Shown: positions 25,111 through 34,037, counted from the first letter of the stretch. The stretch is DNA of 64,000 nucleotides from Rhodococcus qingshengii (GCF_021025955.1 NZ_JAJNCL010000001.1:434001-498000); one strand, 5' to 3'. Notes: a model not told the origin generated them from the sequence alone. Made by a program: numbers and translations.

Positions 25111-25892
25111 GTGCACGGAACATCGTCCTGATTCACGGCGCCTGGGCAGGTGGTTGGGTCTGGGATCGGGTGCGTGGCCCTCTGAAGGCGGACAGCTTCA
25201 ATCCCGTTGTGGTGGAGCTTCCCGGCTCGGGAAGTTGGAACCCCGACGACGTGATCGATCTCGATGTGGTTGCCGAACATGTTGTGGCAGTTGTCGAGTC
25301 CTTGGACGGGCCGGCCATCCTGGTCGGTCACTCCGGCGGCGGGATCGTGGCCTCGCAGGTGGCTGAGTGGATGCCTTCGCAGGTAACGGGTCTTGTATAT
25401 GTCGCGGGAATGATGCTGCCGTCGCAGATGGATTTTGGGATGCTGTGTGCAGAACTCGGTCTGGAAAGTCCGATCGGGATCTCGCGTTGGTTGGTCCCCG
25501 TCGACGACGGGGATGCGACGGTGGTTCCGCCCGAAGCCGGTGCCGCTGTGTTCTTCCACGAAGCGCCGGTAGCTGATGCGATCTTCGCCGCGCGCATGCT
25601 CGTTCCACAACTGGAGTCAGCCCGCCTGATGGCACCGGTCTGGACGGAAGAGCGATTCGGAACCGCGCCGAGGTTGTATGTCGAATGCACGCTGGATCGA
25701 ACCGTGCCGATCGAGGCTCAACGTGCCATGCAGAGACTTGTCCCCGGTTCCCAGGTGGTCAGCCTGGGCACCGACCATGCACCGCAGTTGTCGGCGCTCC
25801 CTGAGTTGATCGACGCGATCACCGATTTCGCCCAGCAGGTGTTCAGCCGAACTCGACCCCTTGAGCCAGCGGAAGCTGGTCCGAGTAGTTGA
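25107..25892 (+). CDS. Alpha/beta-fold hydrolase
   Basis: 261 residues. The oxyanion region is HGAWAGGWVW at about 9-18, the nucleophile serine lies in VGHSGGG at about 72-78, and the C-terminal acid and base are probably in ECTLDRTV and GTDHAPQLS. It resembles the esterase/hydroxynitrile-lyase branch (EstC, salicylic acid-binding protein 2 type) that cleaves small esters or amides. It starts at GTG 25107 inside the stop of the oxygenase gene and is the last gene of the permease operon. Its 3' end overlaps the convergent pcd gene by 50 bases. The substrate is unknown; product release after the oxygenase step is the contextual guess. Confidence 0.84.
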   Translation: MSARNIVLIHGAWAGGWVWDRVRGPLKADSFNPVVVELPGSGSWNPDDVIDLDVVAEHVVAVVESLDGPAILVGHSGGGIVASQVAEWMPSQVTGLVYVAGMMLPSQMDFGMLCAELGLESPIGISRWLVPVDDGDATVVPPEAGAAVFFHEAPVADAIFAARMLVPQLESARLMAPVWTEERFGTAPRLYVECTLDRTVPIEAQRAMQRLVPGSQVVSLGTDHAPQLSALPELIDAITDFAQQVFSRTRPLEPAEAGPSS

Positions 25893-27348
25893 CGGTATTG
25901 GTGGCTCGGCGCATGTAGGCCTTCCATGAATCCGAACCCGATTCGCGTCCGCCGCCAGTCTCCTTCTCCCCGCCGAAAGCGCCGCCGATCTCCGCACCGG
26001 ACGTTCCGATGTTCACGTTCGCGATGCCGCAATCGGAGCCGTCGGCGGAGAGGAAGCGCTCTGCTTCTCGCTGATCGAGTGTGAAGATCGAGGACGAAAG
26101 TCCTTGAGGTACACCGTTGTGCAGCGCAATGGCGTCGTCGAAATCGGTGTAGGTCAAGACGTAGAGGATGGGTGCAAAAGTCTCCGCCCGTACCACCTCG
26201 GTCTGTGCAGGCATACGAACGAGGGCAGGTGTCACGTAGAACCCGGATTCGCCGACGCGGTCGCCGCCGCACACTACGGTGCCGCCGTCGGCGCGCGCGG
26301 CCGAGAGGGACTTCTGCATCGCTTCGAACGCAGCTTCGTTGATCAGCGGCCCGACCAGAACACCGGAATCGAAGGGACTGCCGACCTCGAGCTGTGCGTA
26401 CGCGGCCGCAACGCGCTCGACGACGTGATCGGCGATCGACTCGTGAACGATGAGCCGACGAAGTGAGGTGCAGCGCTGCCCCGCAGTTCCGGCGGCGGAG
26501 AACACGATTCCGCGTACGGCAAGCTCGAGATCTGCCGACGGTGTGACGACTGCGGCGTTGTTGCCACCCAACTCGAGGAGGCTTCGCCCGAAGCGTTCGG
26601 CGACCCGCGGAGCCACGGCGCGGCCCATTCGCACGGAACCGGTGGCGCTGACCAAGGCCACAAGTGGGTTGTCCACCAAGGCCTCACCGACATCACGTCC
26701 GCCGATGATCAACTGGTGCACGTCGATCGGTGCATCACAGCCGGCGAGGGCGCGTCGGAGGAGGGCGTCACAAGCCAGTGCAGTCAGCGGCGTAGTTTCC
26801 GAAGGCTTCCAGACGACGGCGTCGCCGCACACGAGAGCGATGGCGGTATTCCACGACCACACCGCGACGGGAAAGTTGAACGCGGAGATGACCCCGACAA
26901 CGCCGAGAGGGTGCCACGTTTCCGTCAACCGGTGTCCGGGACGCTCGGACGGCATGGTGCGTCCGTAGAGCTGCCGGGAGAGACCGACGGCGAACTCGCA
27001 GATGTCGATCATCTCCTGTACCTCACCGAGAGCCTCCGAGGTGACCTTGCCTGCTTCGAGGGTCACGATCTCCGCGAGGTCCTCCTTGTGCTCGGTCAGT
27101 AGGCTGCCCAGCCGGCGCACGACCGCTCCGCGCGCCGGAGCGGGGACGGTGCGCCAGGTGAGGAACGCTCGATGCGCCGCGTCGACGGCGTCGTCGACTT
27201 CTCTACCGGAGTGCTGCCGGACGGTACGCAGTTGCGTACCGGTGATCGGGGTATGCGCCCTCAGATCGCCGGCGGGCCACTCGACACCGCACGCGGCAAG
27301 GGCGTTTTCGGCGCGATCGGCGAGGCTCGAAGAATCAGGCAGGTTCAC
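25843..27348 (-). CDS. pcd: L-piperidine-6-carboxylate / 2-aminoadipate-semialdehyde dehydrogenase
   Basis: Aldehyde dehydrogenase superfamily protein of 501 residues. It has the Asn-containing SAFNFPVAVWSWNTA, the general-base Glu in LLELGGNNAAVV and the catalytic Cys in GTAGQRCTSLRR (roughly residue 300). The SLRRLIVH segment and the tail are typical of aminoadipate-semialdehyde dehydrogenases (Pcd/AmaB), which oxidise L-piperidine-6-carboxylate to L-2-aminoadipate with NAD+. The GTG at 27348 has AGAGGA seven bases upstream. It starts inside the end of hglS (14-base overlap), and lat is 1.8 kb away, so it is step two of lysine degradation. Its 3' end overlaps the convergent hydrolase gene. 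Confidence 0.9.
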   Translation of the reverse strand: MNLPDSSSLADRAENALAACGVEWPAGDLRAHTPITGTQLRTVRQHSGREVDDAVDAAHRAFLTWRTVPAPARGAVVRRLGSLLTEHKEDLAEIVTLEAGKVTSEALGEVQEMIDICEFAVGLSRQLYGRTMPSERPGHRLTETWHPLGVVGVISAFNFPVAVWSWNTAIALVCGDAVVWKPSETTPLTALACDALLRRALAGCDAPIDVHQLIIGGRDVGEALVDNPLVALVSATGSVRMGRAVAPRVAERFGRSLLELGGNNAAVVTPSADLELAVRGIVFSAAGTAGQRCTSLRRLIVHESIADHVVERVAAAYAQLEVGSPFDSGVLVGPLINEAAFEAMQKSLSAARADGGTVVCGGDRVGESGFYVTPALVRMPAQTEVVRAETFAPILYVLTYTDFDDAIALHNGVPQGLSSSIFTLDQREAERFLSADGSDCGIANVNIGTSGAEIGGAFGGEKETGGGRESGSDSWKAYMRRATNTVNYSDQLPLAQGVEFG

Positions 27349-28630
27349 TGGGGAGTCCTCTGTGGTTGTAGGCGGGAGAAAGCGCGGCACGTGACGCCTC
27401 TTGTTGTGCGTGGTACAGCTCGAACGGATCTTCGATGGTGTGGTCGATGGCGTCCTCCAATCGATCCTGCCCGTATTCGGCGCCCGGCGCATCGGAAACG
27501 AATCCGGTCACCGAATCGAGATTGGATGCGAAGATGCCGGCCGCGGAGGCCGGTAGGAAGTCCTCGTAGACGATAGGATCGCGGACGAGCGTCGATCCTT
27601 CGTTTCGGTACGTGAAGTAGGCCAACCCCGCCCCATCGAGTCCGTCTTCGGAGCGCGGAAATTCCCTGTCCCAGTGTGCATCCTCGGGCCTGGCGATCAG
27701 TCGGTCGTAGATCTCTCGACCGCTGCGGGTCAATGCGATTCCGCGGGCCTCCACCTCACCGAATCTGACGCGGACAGGTTCTGTGGTGATCGATCCGTCC
27801 GGCCGGCGGAAGCGCCTGTCTTCGGCCAATGCGCGAAACGACGTCTGCCGCAGAAGCAGTGGCGGTCCACTCCATCTCGGCGGGCCTTGGATGCGGTCGA
27901 TCATGGTGATGCCGCGCTCGGTCATTCGGCGGTACAACTCGTCGATGTCGAGTACCCGCGGGGTGAGGTGATTGACATGTGTCGAGCCCTGCCCCGCAAT
28001 GTCTGCAGCGACCGGTGAGATCGCGGCGAGTTCGCGGTACCAGGCCCCGTCGATGGGATCGGTGCCGAGCCGAAACGCGGAGGTCGCCGCGTCGACGAAG
28101 TGTGTGGCCTCGGGCTCTGGCAGGCCGCCCTCGCGGCTCGATTGCCGTGCCCATTGAAGAAGTTCGGGAGAGAACAGGGTGCGGCGACGCAGAAACGCAG
28201 TGATCCGACGCTCTAGGTCGGTGTCGAAGAACCTGGAATCGGAGATAGTCAGTACCGAGGTGAAAACGCGAAACGGGTTCCGTGCGAGTTCGGCAGGATC
28301 GGTCGGACGAAATGCTGTCGAGACAACAGGAATAGGGGAGTCCGTGAGCCGGAGGTCGTAGTAGCCGACCGGAAACATACCGAATCCGCCGAAGACGGTG
28401 GCCACGTTACGCAGTTCGTCGAGGGTACCCAGTCTGATGGCCCCGTGACGCTCGGCGCTGACCCTCGCGAGACTGCCCAGACGCTCCGCCGAATCCGGAT
28501 GTGCTGCGGCAAAATCGCGGTTCACCTGCAGCGTTACGTCAACCAGCGTGTTGTAAGCGGGGACTTCCTCGCCGTACATCCGTGCAAGCGTCGCTGCGAA
28601 CCGCGCACGTAGCTCCCAGGTTTCAACCAT
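27335..28630 (-). CDS. hglS: 2-oxoadipate dioxygenase/decarboxylase (DUF1338/HglS family)
   Basis: 431 residues of the YdcJ/DUF1338 family. Members such as Pseudomonas HglS are Fe(II) VOC-fold enzymes converting 2-oxoadipate to D-2-hydroxyglutarate with O2 in lysine catabolism. Family segments are FGGFGMFPVGYYDL at about 80-93, QGSTHVNHLTPRVLDID (His metal-ligand candidates) at about 200-216, and the late GLAYFTYRNEG and YEDFLPASAAGIFASNL. The ATG at 28630 lies only 30 bases from the divergent lrp start. It overlaps pcd by 14 bases. Together with lat and pcd it gives most of a lysine-to-hydroxyglutarate route; a 2-aminoadipate transaminase is not in the window. Confidence 0.87.
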   Translation of the reverse strand: MVETWELRARFAATLARMYGEEVPAYNTLVDVTLQVNRDFAAAHPDSAERLGSLARVSAERHGAIRLGTLDELRNVATVFGGFGMFPVGYYDLRLTDSPIPVVSTAFRPTDPAELARNPFRVFTSVLTISDSRFFDTDLERRITAFLRRRTLFSPELLQWARQSSREGGLPEPEATHFVDAATSAFRLGTDPIDGAWYRELAAISPVAADIAGQGSTHVNHLTPRVLDIDELYRRMTERGITMIDRIQGPPRWSGPPLLLRQTSFRALAEDRRFRRPDGSITTEPVRVRFGEVEARGIALTRSGREIYDRLIARPEDAHWDREFPRSEDGLDGAGLAYFTYRNEGSTLVRDPIVYEDFLPASAAGIFASNLDSVTGFVSDAPGAEYGQDRLEDAIDHTIEDPFELYHAQQEASRAALSPAYNHRGLPSEPA

Positions 28631-28660
28631 ACGAATGTCCGATTGCGTTAGCCTGCGCAG

Positions 28661-29125
28661 GTGCGAGAAACAGAAACCAGTGACGTTGCCGGTGTCCCGG
28701 TCGACGAAACCGATCGACTTTTGATGCGTGAATTGGTCTTGGACGGCCGTGCCACTCTCGCGAGTCTTGCTGAGAAGGCTGGACTCTCGATCTCCGCAGT
28801 CCAGTCGAGAGTGCGTCGTTTGGAATCTCGCAAGGTGATCCGTGGGTACTCCGCGAAGATCGATCCGGAGGCACTCGGTCACAATCTATCCGCATTTGTC
28901 GCCATCACTCCTCTCGATCCCTCGCAGCCCGACGATGCGCCTGCCCGCTTGCGTCATCTGCCGGCGGTCGTCTCGTGTCACTCGGTAGCCGGGAGCGAAA
29001 GCTACGTCCTCCTGGTCCGGGTGGCGTCACCTCGGGCGTTGGAGCGATTGCTGCAGGAGATCCGTACGGCAGCCAACGTCAACACACGAAGCACCATCAT
29101 CCTACAAACTTTTTACGACGAATGA
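28661..29125 (+). CDS. lrpA: Lrp/AsnC-family regulator
   Basis: 154 residues. The helix-turn-helix is at about 15-65 (LASLAEKAGLSISAVQSRVRRLE), followed by a RAM/AsnC ligand-binding domain that binds amino acids and builds octamers. The start is GTG 28661. It sits between hglS (divergent, 30 bases) and lat (same direction, 65 bases) and is the evident regulator of the lysine genes; in M. tuberculosis the corresponding Rv3291c (LrpA) neighbours lat and responds to amino acids. Because the gap to hglS is so short, its operator must overlap coding sequence or start codons. Confidence 0.92.
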   Translation: MRETETSDVAGVPVDETDRLLMRELVLDGRATLASLAEKAGLSISAVQSRVRRLESRKVIRGYSAKIDPEALGHNLSAFVAITPLDPSQPDDAPARLRHLPAVVSCHSVAGSESYVLLVRVASPRALERLLQEIRTAANVNTRSTIILQTFYDE

Positions 29126-29190
29126 CGGTTGTTCAATAACTTTTACGGTCTTCTATCGACACTCTCGGAATATTGACATAACCTTCGCGT

Positions 29191-30519
29191 ATGAGTACTG
29201 CGATGCGAGACTTCGGTGACAGTGCGCTCTTTCCGGTCTACGACGTGTTGAAGGCCAGCATCCTCGTCGACGGATTCGATCTGATTCTCGACGTCGAAGG
29301 GTCGCGCGGTTCCTATCTCCGTGACCTGCGAGACGGAACCGAGTATCTGGACATGTTCGGTTTCTTCGGCTCTTCGGCCCTGGGGATGAATCACCCTGCG
29401 ATCACAGGCGACGAGGAGTTCCAACAGGAGTTGGCCGTCGTGGCCTCCAACAAGCCGAGTAACTCCGACATCTACACCGAACCTATGGCGCGCTTCGTTG
29501 CGGCTTTCGCTCGGGTACTCGGGGATTCGGGACTCCCACACTTGTTCTTCGTCGACGGCGGAGCCCTGGCGGTGGAAAATGCACTCAAGGTTGCCTTCGA
29601 CTGGAAGAGTCGGTGGAACGAAAGCCGTGGGTTGTCAGCAGATCTGGGGACCAAGGTCCTGCACCTGACCGAGGCTTTTCACGGCCGCAGTGGCTACACG
29701 ATGTCGCTCACCAACACCGAGCCGGGCAAGGTCGCGCGATTCCCCAAGTTCGACTGGCCACGTATCGACTCGCCGTACCTGGCAGACGGCCGCGATGTCG
29801 AAGCTGCGGAGAGGCAAGCTCTCGATCAAGCGCGCCGAGCTTTTGCCGACAACCCCGACGATATTGCCTGTTTCATCGCCGAACCGATCCAGGGCGAGGG
29901 CGGCGACCATCATCTCAGGCCGGAATTTCTGCGGGCGATGCAGGAGTTGTGCCACGAAAACGACGCCCTCTTCATTCTCGACGAAGTACAGACCGGTTGC
30001 GGAATCACCGGAACTGCCTGGGCCTACCAACAATTGGGTCTGAGTCCGGATGTGGTGGCGTTCGGCAAGAAAACGCAGGTGTGCGGAATCATGGCCGGTG
30101 GGCGCGTGGATGAAGTGCACGACAACGTGTTTCACGTCAGTTCCCGGATCAATTCGACGTGGGGTGGCAACCTCACCGACATGGTTCGTGCCCGGCGGAT
30201 ACTCGAAGTCGTCGAGCAGGACCGGCTGATCGACCGCGCGCGATTCACGGGTGCACATCTCCTTGCCCGGTTGACCGAAGTCTGCGGGCGGTACGCGGCG
30301 GCAACTGAGCCGCGCGGTCGTGGCCTCATGTGCGCGATCACCCTGGAAGACAGTGACCTTCGCGATCGCGTCGTACAGCGATTACGAGAAGACGAGCACG
30401 TGATGATACTGCCAACCGGGAAGAGAGGAATCAGATTCCGGCCCGCCCTGACGGTGACCACCAGTGAGCTGGACGACGCGGTCGACGCGGTCGAGCGCGT
30501 GCTCGCACACGAGACTTAG
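29191..30519 (+). CDS. lat: L-lysine 6-aminotransferase
   Basis: Class III PLP aminotransferase of 442 residues that transfers the epsilon-amino group of lysine to 2-oxoglutarate, giving 2-aminoadipate 6-semialdehyde (cyclising to piperidine-6-carboxylate). LTEAFHGRSGYTMSLTNT and IAEPIQGEGGDHH are characteristic of Lat. The FILDEVQTG aspartate binds the pyridine nitrogen, and the Schiff-base lysine is in AFGKKTQVCG (Lys293/294). ATG 29191 opens the family N-terminus. It is first in lysine degradation with pcd and hglS. The mycobacterial orthologue rises in starvation. The stop overlaps the convergent xdh gene by four bases. Confidence 0.95.
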   Translation: MSTAMRDFGDSALFPVYDVLKASILVDGFDLILDVEGSRGSYLRDLRDGTEYLDMFGFFGSSALGMNHPAITGDEEFQQELAVVASNKPSNSDIYTEPMARFVAAFARVLGDSGLPHLFFVDGGALAVENALKVAFDWKSRWNESRGLSADLGTKVLHLTEAFHGRSGYTMSLTNTEPGKVARFPKFDWPRIDSPYLADGRDVEAAERQALDQARRAFADNPDDIACFIAEPIQGEGGDHHLRPEFLRAMQELCHENDALFILDEVQTGCGITGTAWAYQQLGLSPDVVAFGKKTQVCGIMAGGRVDEVHDNVFHVSSRINSTWGGNLTDMVRARRILEVVEQDRLIDRARFTGAHLLARLTEVCGRYAAATEPRGRGLMCAITLEDSDLRDRVVQRLREDEHVMILPTGKRGIRFRPALTVTTSELDDAVDAVERVLAHET

Positions 30520-33224
30520 GGCCTCTGCAGCTCGCCCCACACTCGATCCGGTGTCATCGGTGTGGAGTACATACGCACTCCACACGCGTTGGCAATCGCG
30601 TTTGCCAACGCCGGTGCTACAGGATTGAAGGGGGCCTCACTCATCGATTTTGCGCCGAAAGGCCCGAGTTTGTCGTACGTGTCGGCAAACAGTACTTCGG
30701 TGATCGGCAGATCCCCGATCTGGGGAACGTGATAATTGCGCAGCTGCGGATTGATCACCCGACCTTCTTCGATGACTATCTCCTCCGACAGCGCAGCACC
30801 GAGTGCTTGTCCCACACCGCCTTCCACTTGCCCTCGGAGTTGGGCCGGGTTCATGACGGTGCCGGCATCGGCGGCCTGAACCGACTGCAGGATCTTCACC
30901 CGGCCGGTATCCGTGTCGACGGCAACGCGAAAACCGTGAACATTGAACGAGACCGAGCGCGGTGTTCCGTCGTGGCGACCGTCAGCGGCGAGCGGGCCAC
31001 CTTCGAGTAGCGTCGCGAAATCTAGGCAACCGTGGGATGTTTCGACACCGTCCGGCGAAAGATCGCCGACCTGAGCTCCGTGCCCGGTCACTCGTACAGC
31101 GCGGGTCAGTATCCGCTCGCGAAGGCGCTCGCAGGCGATCAGGAGAGCCTTTCCGGCAACAACCGTTCCTGTCGACCCGAATGCTCCGGTGTCGTATCCG
31201 CCGGCATCGGTGTCGGATTGAACAATCGTGATGCGATCGACTGTCGTCCGCAATTCGGTCGCCGCGATCTGTTGGTGAATCGTGGTGGTTCCGTTGCCGA
31301 ATTCCGCAGTACCGATATTCACGACGTACCGACCGTCGGCCTCGAGTGCGACGGTGGTGTCGGAGAAGTGACCACGCGGCGGGATCGTCGCGATCATGGC
31401 AATTGCCATGCCCCGACCGATCTGCCAACGCGGCCCCGCCGGTGCAGTCTCTCCGCGTCCGCTCGACAGTGCCCTGTCGACGAGGTCGATGCACTGGTCC
31501 AGTCCGTAGCTGCCGAATTCGAGATCACCGTCTTCGACGTGCCAGTCGACAAAATCGTCTCCTGGAACGACGACATTTCGCCGCCGAAACTCGAAGGGGT
31601 CCATGCCGAGACGCTCCGCGAGCTGATCCATGGCCGACTCGACGGCGAAGATGATCTGACCGAGTCCATAACCACGGAAGGCCCCGGACGGAACGTTGTT
31701 CGTGTAAACCGCCTCGGCGTCGACGCGTTTGGTCGCAGCCCGATAGACCGCCATCGATTCGGCGCAACCGTGGAACATGACTCCGATCGAATGGTTCCCG
31801 TACGCCCCGGCGTCGGAAAGGACGTCGATGGCGAGCGCAGTGAGAGTGCCGTCGGCATCGGCGCCGGCACGTACCGAGACCCGCATCGGGTGCCGCGACG
31901 GTGCGAGGGTGAACTGATCGCTTCGACTGAATTCGTAGGTCACGGGTCTGCCGGTTCGCAGGACGGCCAGTGCGACCAGATCCTCGGTGAGTAGTTCCTG
32001 CTTCCCGCCGAAACCTCCGCCCACCCGCTTGGCGAACACGCGGATGCGGCCGCGGTCGAGGTCGAAGATGTGGGCCAACTCGTCGCGAACCAGAAACGGC
32101 ACCTGCGTGCTACTTCTGATGACGAGGCGGTCATCCTCCTCGAGCCATCCCACTGCGCCGTGGGTTTCCAATGCCACGTGCTGGACCCGTGCGGTTTGCC
32201 AGGTGCCCTCGACGACGGCAGCCGCATCCTGCAGCGCGCGATCCAGGTCACCGACACCATCGTGAAGTGCTGCAACCACATTGCGGGAGGCCGCGGCGAT
32301 CCGGGAACTCTCCTCTTTGTCACCGTGCAGGAGCGGAGCGCCGGGGGAGCGCGCACGTTCGGGTTCGAAAACCGCGTCGACGACCTCGTAATCCACCTCG
32401 ATCAGGGCGAGGGCGCGCCAAGCCTGCTCAGGGGTTTCGGCGATGACCGCGGCGACGCGTTGGCCGCGGAAACGGAGAGTGCGATCGAACACCCGTGTGT
32501 CGTCGGGGTCGTCGTTGCGGTCCTCGTGCCGAGCAGTCGAGAACAACACGTCCGGACTGTCATGGAATGTGAGTACCGTGACGACGCCTGGCGCCGCTTC
32601 GGCTGCTGCCGTGTCTATCCGGGTGATGTGCGCGTGTGCGTGCGGACTCCCGAGCACCGCGGTGTGGAGCAGGCCGTTCGGCATCTCGCCCGGGGCGAAG
32701 TCCATCGTGAACTGCTCGGTACCCGTGACGATTCGAGTGGAAGCCGGTGCTGCGATCGAACGGCCTTGGGCTGAGCCCAACGCGGCAGTCTCGGTGTTGG
32801 CAGTACCAGCCAGGGCGTCACGAATCGATCTGTATCCAGTGCAGCGGCACAGGTTACCTTTCATCGAGCAGGCGAGATCGGTCTTCTGCTCCGGAGACAG
32901 TGCCGATACCGTGACCACCATTCCCGCTGTGCAAAAACCACATTGGAAGCCGCCCGCATCCACGAAGGCCTGTTGAGTGGGATGCAGGCTCTCCGGTGTA
33001 CCGAGACCGGCAGCGGTGACAATCTCGCGGCCGTCGACGCGATGGGCTGGAAAGATGCACGAGTGGGTCGGGTGCCCGTCCACGAGCACCGAACACGCCC
33101 CGCAGTCCCCGGCGTCGCACCCCTTCTTGACGGAGTTCGTTCCATGCTCGCGGAGGAAGGTTCTCAGGCACTGCCCAGGGCGGGGTTGGTCGTCGCGGGG
33201 AACTCCGTCCACCGAGTACTTCAT
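30516..33224 (-). CDS. Xanthine dehydrogenase, fused [2Fe-2S] and molybdopterin subunits
   Basis: 902 residues. Residues 1-135 are the iron-sulfur module, with Cys36, 41, 44 and 56 for one [2Fe-2S] centre and Cys95, 98, 126 and 128 (GNLCRCTGY) for the second. From about 150 onward is the molybdopterin domain (RVGGGFGGKQELL, SGAFRGYGLGQ), with the catalytic Glu at about 863 in SMSEAPFNP. It oxidises hypoxanthine/xanthine to urate with the separate FAD subunit. Fusion of FeS to the Mo subunit while FAD is separate differs from the common XdhA/XdhB split. It overlaps the FAD-subunit gene by ATGA and is last in the purine operon. No XdhC-type chaperone gene is seen. Confidence 0.9.
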   Translation of the reverse strand: MKYSVDGVPRDDQPRPGQCLRTFLREHGTNSVKKGCDAGDCGACSVLVDGHPTHSCIFPAHRVDGREIVTAAGLGTPESLHPTQQAFVDAGGFQCGFCTAGMVVTVSALSPEQKTDLACSMKGNLCRCTGYRSIRDALAGTANTETAALGSAQGRSIAAPASTRIVTGTEQFTMDFAPGEMPNGLLHTAVLGSPHAHAHITRIDTAAAEAAPGVVTVLTFHDSPDVLFSTARHEDRNDDPDDTRVFDRTLRFRGQRVAAVIAETPEQAWRALALIEVDYEVVDAVFEPERARSPGAPLLHGDKEESSRIAAASRNVVAALHDGVGDLDRALQDAAAVVEGTWQTARVQHVALETHGAVGWLEEDDRLVIRSSTQVPFLVRDELAHIFDLDRGRIRVFAKRVGGGFGGKQELLTEDLVALAVLRTGRPVTYEFSRSDQFTLAPSRHPMRVSVRAGADADGTLTALAIDVLSDAGAYGNHSIGVMFHGCAESMAVYRAATKRVDAEAVYTNNVPSGAFRGYGLGQIIFAVESAMDQLAERLGMDPFEFRRRNVVVPGDDFVDWHVEDGDLEFGSYGLDQCIDLVDRALSSGRGETAPAGPRWQIGRGMAIAMIATIPPRGHFSDTTVALEADGRYVVNIGTAEFGNGTTTIHQQIAATELRTTVDRITIVQSDTDAGGYDTGAFGSTGTVVAGKALLIACERLRERILTRAVRVTGHGAQVGDLSPDGVETSHGCLDFATLLEGGPLAADGRHDGTPRSVSFNVHGFRVAVDTDTGRVKILQSVQAADAGTVMNPAQLRGQVEGGVGQALGAALSEEIVIEEGRVINPQLRNYHVPQIGDLPITEVLFADTYDKLGPFGAKSMSEAPFNPVAPALANAIANACGVRMYSTPMTPDRVWGELQRP
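30560..30611. other. Two back-to-back hairpins inside the xdh 3' end
   Basis: GTGTGGAGT/ACTCCACAC (30560-30568 and 30577-30585) is followed directly by GCGTTGGCAA/TTGCCAACGC (30586-30595 and 30602-30611). They lie 40-90 bases past the lat stop and within the xdh coding end, so they could terminate lat transcripts. The second partly reflects a repeated Ala-Asn-Ala coding pattern. Confidence 0.35.
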
Positions 33225-34030
33225 TCCAGCTCACCTCGGATTTCTTCGGCGAGGAGCGCAGCCATCGCCTGCCGCCATGGCGCAGTTCCGTGAACATCGG
33301 TGAAGTAGGCGTCCTCCGGAATCCTGGTGCGCAACGCATTCGCGAGTGCAGCGGTGTCGGGGAGCTTGTCGAATTTCAGAGCGTACGGACGGCGGGTGGC
33401 AGCGGTGACCGCTAGGGTGAAACCGTCGGCGCCGCACCGGCCGGCCACGGCGACAGCGGAGCGCCCGAGCGACGTCTGCGCCAGTTTCCGCATCGCGGTG
33501 CGTGCGGTCAGTGCGTGTGCGGGAATCCGGATACTGCGGATGATCTCGCCGGGACCGAGAATGTTGCGAGAATCGTCGATGACGAATTCGACTACGGGTA
33601 AAGAGTATTCGGTTCCGTCCGGGCGCCAGATCGTCAGATCGGCATCGAGGGCAGTGCACAGTGTCGTCATGGCACCGGCCGGGAAGGACAGTGCGATGTT
33701 GCCGCCGACTGTCGCGTATCGCAGGACTTTCCACGATGCGAGCAATGCATCGGCGCACTGCCGGAAGAGCGGTGCGGCGGTCCACGACGCGGGCAGTTCG
33801 GCGCGGCACAGTTCCTCGATCGTGCAGGTGGCCGCAATCTCGATACCGTGATCGCTGACCTCGACGGCTTCCCAGTCGAGGCCCGACAGGTCGACGAGCG
33901 TGGTCAGGTGTGGCTGCGGTTCCGAATACAGCCAGGTGCCACCGCCGATGAACCCGATTCCGGTTGATGCGCAGGGGATTTCGGCGCGACTCCGCGGCAC
34001 CAGTACTTCGTCGACACTGTGCAGATCCAT
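33221..34030 (-). CDS. Xanthine dehydrogenase FAD-binding subunit
   Basis: 269 residues of the CoxM/PCMH flavin type. The FAD-binding segments FIGGGTWLYSEPQPHLTTLVDL at about 25-46 and ATVGGNIALSFPAGAMTT at about 105-122 are visible, then the CO-dehydrogenase flavoprotein C-terminal domain. It relays electrons from the iron-sulfur centres of the fused XDH subunit to NAD+. The ATG at 34030 is used because an open frame further upstream only runs into the deaminase gene, which ends seven bases away. The gene overlaps xdh by four bases (ATGA). It is shorter than many relatives (about 290) but keeps the main motifs. Confidence 0.88.
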   Translation of the reverse strand: MDLHSVDEVLVPRSRAEIPCASTGIGFIGGGTWLYSEPQPHLTTLVDLSGLDWEAVEVSDHGIEIAATCTIEELCRAELPASWTAAPLFRQCADALLASWKVLRYATVGGNIALSFPAGAMTTLCTALDADLTIWRPDGTEYSLPVVEFVIDDSRNILGPGEIIRSIRIPAHALTARTAMRKLAQTSLGRSAVAVAGRCGADGFTLAVTAATRRPYALKFDKLPDTAALANALRTRIPEDAYFTDVHGTAPWRQAMAALLAEEIRGELE

Positions 34031-34037
34031 CGCGCCG

